From positions 38,607-64,053 of the forward strand of contig KN888462.1 in the NCBI GenBank assembly GCA_000934455.1: a stretch of 25,447 nucleotides of DNA. The letters are read 5' to 3'. Each line of letters starts with the position of its first letter. The stretch's first letter is position 1. Shown piece after piece: positions 1 to 25,447 of the stretch. Below the pieces are notes generated by a model. It ran no database searches, had not been told where the DNA came from, and saw nothing but the letters and a program-made list of their open reading frames with translations. Origin of the DNA: Apostichopus parvimensis. Its lineage: Eukaryota; Echinodermata; Holothuroidea; Aspidochirotida; Stichopodidae. The position numbers and the translations under genes were made by a program.

Positions 1-560
1 GGGGTGGGGGGGGAGAGGGAGGTGGAGGTGTTGCAAAAAAGTTTAATGTACTGTTGGATTCCTTCATTGCGAACAACTGGAAGTTATGCCTAGTTGGTAA
101 CATTCCCTGTATAATATTGCTGGAAATAAAGAATCAAGCTACATTTCCAGATACCCTGTTTCTATCCGATAACTGAGATTTAATTTCCAGATTGTGGCAA
201 CTTAGACCCCAAAATACAGCTTACCCAACTCGAACCTGACACGATTCAACTCGACTGTCGCCGACTTGGGATTTTGAAACATGTGAGAAAACCAGACTGA
301 CACGTGTGCACCACAGTAACTCTGCTCTGTTAAAAGACTGGTGCTCATTTACATCGCATGTAACAATATTTCCCTGCGCACTCGTTGTCTAAGCACACAG
401 ACACAGTCACCTGCCATAAGGGAAACCACTCCATGTGCAGTCTTCCCTGACTGAAGCCTATGGAACTTAAAAATGGCAAAATCTTGATCAGTTGTAGTCT
501 AAATTACACGCCCATAGCCCCACTGTCCATGATTTTGCATGTTGCGGAGGTGTAGTTAGA
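1..560. other. Intron sequence, no exon seen
   Basis: Opens with a G-rich run (1-30). The rest is ordinary AT-balanced sequence. I looked on the minus strand for the next PIWI exon (family VLHHELLAIREA) and did not find it, so the intron after exon 16 extends past the left edge. Confidence 0.6.
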
Positions 561-776
561 GTCAGCCGGGCTGGCCGTTGGGCGGCCCTCTGCCGGGCAG
601 CCGCCTTTAGCCGTGCAGTGGGGCGGCTGACTTTAGCCGTGCAGTGGGGCAGCTGATTTTAGCCGGGCCGTGGGGTGGCCCTCTGCCGGGCAGTGGGGCA
701 GCTGATTTTAGCCGGCAGTGTGGCGGCCATCAGCCAGGCAGTGGGGCGACCATCAGCCGGGCAGCTGACATTAGAC
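561..776. repeat. GC-rich minisatellite (CTGATTTTAGCCG-GGCAGTGGGGC type)
   Basis: About seven irregular units of 25-45 bp built from 'agccgggcagtggggcggc' and 'ctgattttagccg'. It lies only about 25 nt inside the intron after exon 16, next to the weakest donor of the gene. Confidence 0.85.
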
Positions 777-801
777 TTAACACCGAGAGTAATAAACAAA
801 C

Positions 802-19071
<18,270 letters not shown>

Positions 19072-19400
19072 TTATGATTAGTTACCGCGAACCTGACCGA
19101 GAGGTCCACTCAAAATGAAAATACACCCACCCCTGTGATTCTTCACAACCGATAATATTTCCAAAGGAAAATCGCACGAAAAACGTAACTCGTACCGTAT
19201 GTACGGTACTGTAATCCAGGGAGAGAAAGCTTGAACGATTAAGTCTTTCAGTATAAATGTCAAAGAAATTCTCTCAATATATCCAATATATCCAAAACCG
19301 ATTCCGTTTTCCAAATTTCATTATACAACACATACAAAAAAATAAATAAATAAAAAAAACAGTTTCACAGATGAAGATAAAACAATCCAAGATATTTCTA
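19072..19400 (-). promoter_or_regulatory. Possible AGO 5' UTR / promoter region
   Basis: Immediately upstream of candidate exon 1 on the minus strand. It contains an 8-bp palindrome GTACCGTA-TG-TACGGTAC (19192-19209) and TATATT-type sequence near 19270-19290. No convincing TATA box or initiator could be assigned, so this is positional inference only. Confidence 0.25.
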
Positions 19401-20392
19401 TCCGTTCGGTACGGCAAACCTTTTTTTTCTCCAAAAACTGACAAGAAAAAAGATTTTCACTTCTAGTTATACTGTACAGGAGGATGTCTTCAATTTGATC
19501 ATTTAGTTTTCTTTACAGTGTTCTTAATTTCTTCTTCTTTAGATTAATTAAATAGATCAATTGATGACAATCTCATTGTTTTCCTCGATCTACTAAACTG
19601 AAAGCCATTCTGTATTTAATCACTGTCAACCGTTGTGTAATAAACTTCGTACGTACTGAAATTCGGTTAAATTTATCCGACTTGTGCAACCAACGAACAG
19701 TTTCTATTTCCACAAGGTGAAAACAATGCAGTTCAAACAGTTACAACACTTGCAATGAAAAAGAAATACATTGCCAGTCACTTGGCTTTAACACTCAGCA
19801 TGTTAACTTCCTTGGAAAACATAGCTAGTCACTTTACTGTTTATACTATAACTAATACCCACCAATTTATTTAATATTAATATGATGAACTTTCAAAGAA
19901 ATACACCCACCGACCGCCCGTAACCCACACATATCTACCTGTCACAGTACGCACAGAGTAAACGGAACCAATAAAAAAAAAAACATTGCAGTGTTGTGCA
20001 CCAGTGCTATTAATAAACCGTTCTTTGTAATATTTGCACATTGTTTACATCGTACACAGTTTCATCTCAAATCGACTTGGCCATGCAATCAAAAGGATAC
20101 AGGATATACCTCGTCATCATCCTGTTTATAAGGGGAGGACTTTCCATTCCTTGGAAAACCCTCAACCATGGTTACAGAATCTTGCTGAAATTGACAAAAC
20201 ACAAAGAAGGAACCTTCTTTTTTTTTTACAACACCTACCATTAATACTACGTGTACAGTAGTTTTAATGTTAAAAGGCTCTTTAAATAATATGAAACAAA
20301 TCTCTATTTGTGATCAGAAACTTGCTTACAGATGCAGTATTGATAGACTGACTCGCGGGGATATACAGGCCTATATTTGATCATGAGGTCAA
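19401..20392. other. Upstream region, nothing notable
   Basis: AT-rich with homopolymer A/T runs. Open frames around 20034-20261 show no recognisable domain. Confidence 0.5.
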
Positions 20393-20910
20393 ATATGTCA
20401 TCATGTTAGGCAATTTCATCATTATGCTGATGACAATTGAATATATATGCATTGTTTGACAGAGACAATATTTCAATATCATCAGCTCTACATTGCATAC
20501 CATGGAAGCTTGTATATTATATGTAAGTCATGTCAACAAATGGCTCCCCTTACATTGGCTGAAGTGGAATTGCGATAAGACGGAGTGTGTGGTCTTCTTT
20601 CGTTGAAGAGTTTCTGTGATGAACCCTAGTATTCCTCCTCTTGCTGTCGGTGATGACCCTAATTTTTTTTTTATCAAATGTCAGATATTTAGGTGCAGAG
20701 TTTGACCAAAATCTGACAACGGAGAAACATGCCGAGTATCTTTGTCGTTCCGCCAAATGGCGACCGACGAACATCGGCCGATTACGGAAACATCTCGATG
20801 ATGAAAACGTGCGAAATACTGCTTCGTGCTTTTGACACCTCCAGACATGACTTCCTCTTGAATTCTTCACCTTTTGGCCTGTCGGATTCATCTTCAGAAC
20901 TTCCGAAAAT
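20393..20910 (+). pseudogene. Non-LTR retrotransposon reverse transcriptase remnant (CR1/L2/Jockey-like)
   Basis: Conceptual reading shows FHHYADDN (YADD catalytic box, 20423-20434), then WLPLHWLKWNCDKTE (20541-20585; family W-x-x-N-x-LKLN-x-DKTE), then VRYLGAEFDQNL (about 20680) and CRSAKWRPTNIGRLRKHL, then RAFDTSRHDF in a third frame (family HAFVTSRLDYCNSLL). It is disabled by a stop right after YADDN (20438), a stop at 20604, a frame change at the T-run near 20662, and another near 20815. Only the C-terminal half of the RT is visible. Neither end is identified, and no endonuclease or intact ORF is present. It is an old fossil and no longer mobile. Confidence 0.85.
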
Positions 20911-20957
20911 GGGGAGATGAGATATTGTACTCCAACCCACATCGGAAACGTGAGGAG

Positions 20958-20996
20958 GTGAGTGTGTGAGTATGTGTGTATGTGTGTGTGTGAGTG
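20958..20996. repeat. (GT)n-like microsatellite
   Basis: Interrupted 'gtgtgtgagtatgtgtgtatgtgtgtgtg'. It follows the retrotransposon remnant directly. Confidence 0.9.
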
Positions 20997-21019
20997 AGCA
21001 AACAAGTGTGTGCAAACTT

Positions 21020-21460
21020 CTCCTTGACCATAAGTCAGATCAAGTTCAAACTTTGTGGGTAGGTGACCATGAAAACTTGTGCCTGCGTGATTGGGTCCAT
21101 CATATGTCAAGGGTCAAATACCCAAAAAACTGTTTTAGCCAAATGTTACCTGCTTGTCAGTATGTTGGAAAAAGTCATTAAACCACAAGATATGTATGAA
21201 TAATTGGACAAATTGGGTCAATGTGGGTCGAAGGTAAAATTGGCCCTAAATTGTGCAAAAAAGTGGGTCATGAACACCTATTCAAACTTGGTGGGTAGGT
21301 GCGTGATCATGTAAACTTGTGCCTGCGTGATTAGTCAACATGTAGGAAAATATTACTTATGTGGTTGTTAAGGATCGAGATCAAAGGTCAAACTGGCCTA
21401 AATTGGGCGAAAAAGCATGTCGCGAACTCCTAAACGGTAAGTCCGTTCAAGTTCAAAGGA
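21020..21460. repeat. Degenerate tandem repeat (150-240 bp unit)
   Basis: 'gtgggtaggtg...aaacttgtgcctgcgtgatt' occurs at 21055 and 21291. 'aggt(c)aaa-tggcc-taaattg' occurs at 21232 and 21385. 'taagtc-ttcaagttcaaa' occurs at 21031 and near 21438. The order is preserved but spacing varies (about 236 and 153 bp), implying indels between three partial units. Non-coding. Confidence 0.75.
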
Positions 21461-21794
21461 ACTGTGTGAACAAATGGCTTACTTTTTAGAAAAATTAGGA
21501 TACCAACAGCAAAGTCATGATGGAAGGAAATGAGATCAGCAAGTCCATGGTTTGCCCTCTTGTTATAGTTATTATTTCTTTTAAAGGAAACTCCTTCTGC
21601 ATTAAAACTACCCTGTAGATAATTTGCATTTTCTAGGTAAGAGAAATGTTTACATTATTGAGTTGCTGTTGTACTGATATTGAAAATTTGAATAATTTCT
21701 GATTATTCTTTATACCATGGTAGTCTTGGAATGTCAGCCACTCGGAATTAATAGTTACTAGCAATGTGGGATATCTACAGTAACTTCAAGTTAC
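21461..21794. other. Spacer before the MITE, nothing notable
   Basis: Plain AT-rich sequence with no ORF or repeat that I can support. Confidence 0.5.
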
Positions 21795-21802
21795 CTTTCA
21801 AC
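21795..21802. repeat. Target-site duplication, left (CTTTCAAC)
   Basis: 8-bp direct repeat, identical to 22405-22412, flanking the MITE. Eight bases is the hAT signature length. Confidence 0.95.
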
Positions 21803-22404
21803 CAGGCCTCGACAAAAAATTTTAAAACTTCTCGCCAACTGGCGACCGAGTCTAAAATTCTACTCGCCAAAACGTTAAATTTACTCGCCATTTTTTCTCG
21901 CAAAGTGTTTGTGTGATATAAGCCGAGGTAGTATGGCCTAACTTAGGATATCGCGGTTTAGTGTTACTGTTAGTTGTTTACAGCAAAAACGATCTATTTA
22001 ATTGTGCTTCGTCAAAAGTGTTTAAAACATGATATTCATGCGTTACCCCTGTTTGAGTTGTCGTTACGCATTTATTTAAGTTTGTAGTTTTCCAGTTTGG
22101 TTACACCATGGAGCTATAATCGTGTATCATTTAGTCGATTAGTATCAAATTAGTTTCAAGCTGGTGAACAGAGCTGTTCCTTAGGACCTACTTGTAACAG
22201 TGCATTTGATAATTCTACTGTGATGTGTAACATTAGGCAATAGGCCTTTGTTGATTGGCTCACAAGTTAATAGTAAGCCTATCGTATAAAGGCAGTGAGC
22301 GAATGAGCCACTCGCCAAAATGTCGAGCGTAATGCATTTTTTGCTCGCCAGTCGCAAATTCTAGTCGCCATTGGCGAGTTGGCGACCGTATTTGTCGAGG
22401 CCTG
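21803..22404. mobile_element. hAT-type MITE, 602 bp, complete, with TIRs and TSD
   Basis: The left end CAGGCCTCGACAAA is the exact inverse of the right end (TTTGTCGAGGCCTG), 14 bp perfect. Imperfect complementarity continues inward through CTCGCCAACTGGCGACC and its counterpart. Many CTCGCC / GGCGA motifs cluster only in the first ~100 bp and last ~100 bp, as expected of subterminal transposase-binding repeats. The interior is AT-rich and has no transposase ORF, so it is non-autonomous. The element is flanked by identical 8-bp duplications CTTTCAAC. Confidence 0.95.
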
Positions 22405-22412
22405 CTTTCAAC
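22405..22412. repeat. Target-site duplication, right (CTTTCAAC)
   Basis: Exact copy of 21795-21802. The preserved TSD implies a fairly recent insertion without later excision. Confidence 0.95.
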
Positions 22413-22616
22413 TAAACTTAACTTGACTAGTGCTGTATGATGATAGAAATTTGAGGAGAAAGTGATCCACGATACTGCGCACCTCCAGTGCTAAAAGTAA
22501 TACCTTACCAAATGCAGAATTCGTGTGAAGAAAACGGCAGTAAAAGCGAAGATGAAAACAGAGTTAAAAAACAAGCGTCTCACTTCAGAACGGTAAATTC
22601 GGAAGGAAGAGATAGT

Positions 22617-22656
22617 CACTATCTGATAGTGTATGGTGACCCCTAGCGTGGTCACC
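22617..22656. promoter_or_regulatory. Two adjacent palindromes; possible regulatory patch
   Basis: CACTATC-T-GATAGTG at 22617-22631 is followed 3 bp later by GGTGACC-cctagcgt-GGTCACC at 22635-22656. The second contains TGACC and GGTCA, everted with an 8-bp core gap, resembling an ER8 nuclear-receptor site. Whether it is regulatory is inference. Confidence 0.35.
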
Positions 22657-23747
22657 GAGGGCGCTGTGCAAAAATTATACCAGTGGCGTTTTGGTAGATT
22701 AGGAAAGTTTGTTAGTGTTGCAGGAGACAGGTAAGATAGGAGTGAAGTAAATAATACCTCACCAAATGTTTATCTCAAAACTTAATGGTTTGGAAATATT
22801 ACAAATTATGACGTCACTTGCCCCTGAGGGAAGAATTTAGCGTTCAAATTTTCTGTAGCATTTTGGAAGACTGATTTGTTTTTTCTCTCATTGAATAGTT
22901 ACTTCCTTTGTAGAAAACTGCTATACAACTGTACACTTGTATAGAAAGTTGACCATTTGTATAGTTCTATTTTGCGGTGCGATATCAGATAGATTATACC
23001 CTGTTCACTGTGCAGTACTACAGTAGCTGTCTCCCTTCACCTCCACTCTCCCCGCCCCCATCCCCAACACCCCCCCATTTCCACTCCCTCCTCCACTGCC
23101 ACAGCCCAAATTGACTGCAATCACACATTGACAACGCAACTCATGTACAAAAACCAACGTTTCCCCGAAATCTATAATCCAAAGAAAAACTGAGACATTT
23201 AAATAAAGAAATATATACATGCAGAATTGTCCTGCCCTCATAATTGACTTAATACTCCACCCTCCTTAAGAAGAGAGGATGACACAATACTCAACTCCAC
23301 CAGTAAAACACCTACAGTACAACAAATTTGGTAAAATCTATTTCCACAGTCATAAATACAGTAATTACACACGTAGTGAATTTTAATAATGTATTACCAG
23401 CAATTGCAGCAGAAACCAGCATAAATAACCATCTTTTTTCTTAATCATGGTTTGAACTGTAAGATACCCTGCAAATGTAGTTCAATCAATTGTTATTATA
23501 TATATCATTATTTCCTGATAGCATCACACTTACAGTATATACAGTATATATCTTGATGAGGTCATTGTCAGGAGAGGAAATCCCACCTGCATAGGCAGTA
23601 TATCATTTCCCTTTCTTACGTACTTGGGGAATTTCCAACACTTGCTATAGAAAAGATTTCATAATAAAGACGGGAATGCCCGGAAGTACAGAACTTGTAG
23701 GATTCGATCCAAACAAGTCAAAGTTTGGAGTTTCAAGTTCAAACAAC
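22657..23747. other. Upstream region, no gene seen
   Basis: Includes a donor-like GGAGACAG|GTAAGATAGG at 22731 on the plus strand and a C-rich patch (23037-23100). No supporting ORF is present. Confidence 0.45.
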
Positions 23748-23980
23748 ACATACACCCATACATACATGTATGTAACACACATGCATACATAATGTATACA
23801 TGCATGCATGCATACATACATGTATACGTACATACATAAGTACATGCATACATACATACATACATACGTACATGTATACATACATACATATTTACGTACA
23901 TGCATGTATACATACATAATGTACACATCTATGTATACATACAAGCATACATACTGTACACACACACATACGGTATGCAT
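23748..23980. repeat. (CATA)n microsatellite, interrupted
   Basis: Long tetranucleotide tract of CATA/TACA with CATG and GTAC interruptions. The Met/Tyr/Cys/Val-rich open frames on both strands are artefacts of it. Confidence 0.97.
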
Positions 23981-24816
23981 GTATCACAGATGTGCACTCT
24001 CCAATGTGCATACTGTAATGTACTCTGTGACTAATGATCCTTAAATAACTGTGTGGGCTTTGGATATTTAGCATTACTGGTGATTACATACTGTATATCG
24101 TACACAATAACTTAGCATAGCAAGTACAAGGGTTGTGAATTTTGGTTTAATAGTGAGACAGTATACTGAAAACTACCATTTGGTACAACTGTACCCAATA
24201 AGATACGTACAAATAACAAGAACTACAGTGCTATGAAGCAGTTTCGTTGAAAATTGATAAAACTTGTGTAGAAGGTTACTTTTGCAGAGCATCTTGTTAA
24301 ATGTCTGGCCATCACTGCGTGTGTTAACTAACTAGTATAAATGTACTGTCGGCTTAAACGAGTAACTAAGAAGTCCTCCTACTCTGAGTTGTGACTCATG
24401 GATAAGGGTAGAGTGAGGATTCTGAATCCCACTCATATGGTGTCCGGTCCTGATTTTCATGTTCACTGCTAGATAATACAGCAAACGTCCACTGCTATTC
24501 CATCTAGAACTTTTTAGATCAAACCAGATCTGTTTATTCTGTTATGCCTTCAAGAACTCATAAGTTTGACCATCTTGAGCTTGGAGAGAGAATCAGAAAT
24601 TTTGTTGCCAAATATTACAGATGGGAACGGGTACTGGGCAACCCGGGGAGACCGACCGAAAACATTACTACCTGGTCTTAGTCGTAACTACCCGGTTAGG
24701 AAATTCATAAAAATCACTGAACTGGTTCTCCGTTTGCAGATACATTTTTAATTGAATTAATGAAAAAATATGTTAAAACTACATGTAAAAATACATTGTT
24801 TGCCAAGGCACTGTAG
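23981..24816. other. Upstream region, nothing notable
   Basis: AT-rich with TACTGTA words. No coding feature is supported. Confidence 0.45.
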
Positions 24817-24870
24817 ACCAGTTGTCTGTAAACTTTTCATGCCTACGGCCCAGAATCAATACGTAGAAAT
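24817..24870. mobile_element. Possible hAT terminal fragment
   Basis: CAGTTGTCTGTAAACTTTTCATGCCTACGGCCC resembles the CAGnGGTTCTCAAACTTTTT...CCGCCCC ends of Charlie-like hAT elements. No matching second end or TSD was seen. Confidence 0.3.
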
Positions 24871-25334
24871 CCATAAAACTAATTTCTATATTATGGGATT
24901 GAAATTTAAAATAAAAACTTTGATCTCCTTTGACAAGCTCCAAAAACTATAGGTACAGAATATATCAGACATCTGGACAATCCTGTTACCCAACGCTATA
25001 CTTTTTATGACCCTGTAATGTCCTACATAACAAACAGTACAATACCTCAGCACTCGATAATCTATGTTGCAATGTACTGTAGGTGTATGCACTTTAGTTG
25101 CTTTCATTTCTCTCACATCAAAATGAAAGGAAACTGTGCTACCTACAGTACCATTACAATGAACTTGCAGAACAGGCCAAAGAATTGCACCAATATGGAG
25201 TAATACAACACATTCCAACATTGTGCACACATGTTTATACATAGGATAATACACTATTACACATTTTTCATTGTACATATAACTTAGTACATTACACTGA
25301 AGTGCAATTTCCTACAGTATTGCACTGTGCTTCA

Positions 25335-25447
25335 CATTATAACACAGTACAGTATAGTGCAATACTGCATGATACATTATAACACAGTACAGTTACAGTA
25401 TAGTACAATACTATACTGTACATTATAACAGTACAGTTTAATATGGT
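25335..25447. repeat. 40-46 bp tandem repeat running off the right edge
   Basis: 'cattataacacagtacag' starts at 25335, 25375 and 25421 (third copy lacks one dinucleotide). The repeat continues past the window end. Confidence 0.85.

Noticed and set aside
1..640. Remaining PIWI exons of AGO
   Set aside because: I searched the reverse strand for the VLHHEL-type exon and the C-terminal MYFA and found neither; they must lie outside.
20550..21110. 186-codon minus-strand open frame
   Set aside because: Antisense to the RT remnant and the GT microsatellite (His/Thr run); no family resemblance.
22660..22740. Plus-strand first exon ending at GGAGACAG|GTAAGATAGG
   Set aside because: The donor-like string is part of a repeat also present near 13868, and no open frame or acceptor supports it.
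23690..23720. tRNA-like B-box 'ggattcgatcc'
   Set aside because: No acceptor stem, D-arm or anticodon arm could be placed around it.
23645..24044. Tyr/Cys/Met-rich open frames on both strands
   Set aside because: Artefacts of the CATA microsatellite.

Overview
This is eukaryotic nuclear DNA from a metazoan, very probably an invertebrate. It holds one recognisable protein-coding gene, an Argonaute of the miRNA class, on the minus strand. It is split into at least 15 (probably 16) exons with GT-AG introns. I reconstructed the exons by reading the reverse strand, and every splice junction keeps frame. The exons give 754 codons from the ATG in exon 2, or 791 codons if the proposed first exon is included. 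Invertebrate-type residues (for example SMTYTPVG, and ATARSAPDREKEINNLV as in arthropod AGO1) plus dense microsatellites and decayed transposons suggest a marine invertebrate. Echinoderm or another invertebrate deuterostome is a guess only.

Layout, low to high coordinates (3' to 5' of the gene): positions 1-801 are intron, and the last PIWI exons, including the fourth catalytic residue (His), lie beyond the left edge. Exons 16 to 2 lie between 802 and 15234. They encode, in order, the PIWI domain, MID, L2, PAZ, L1, the N domain and a Pro/Gly/Ala-rich N-terminal tail. A candidate first coding exon sits at 18963-19071, across a 3.7-kb intron. Introns carry tandem repeats of 40-160 bp, a 700-bp polypurine minisatellite, a decayed tandem unit split by a later insertion, and a clean intronic hairpin.

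From 19072 to 25447, upstream of the gene, no further protein-coding gene is visible. This part holds a broken non-LTR retrotransposon reverse-transcriptase remnant (20393-20910), a degenerate tandem repeat (21020-21460), a complete 602-bp hAT-type MITE with perfect 8-bp target-site duplication (21803-22404), a small palindrome-rich patch (22617-22656), a CATA microsatellite (23748-23980), and a repeat running off the right edge.

The encoded protein would load microRNAs or siRNAs. All 5'-phosphate-binding MID residues that I checked, and three of the four slicer residues (D, E, D), are present at exactly the spacing of human AGO2. I found no unknown multi-gene system. The most interesting points are the possible N-terminal extension exon, the intact MITE, and the structured or repeat-rich sequences placed just inside several introns.
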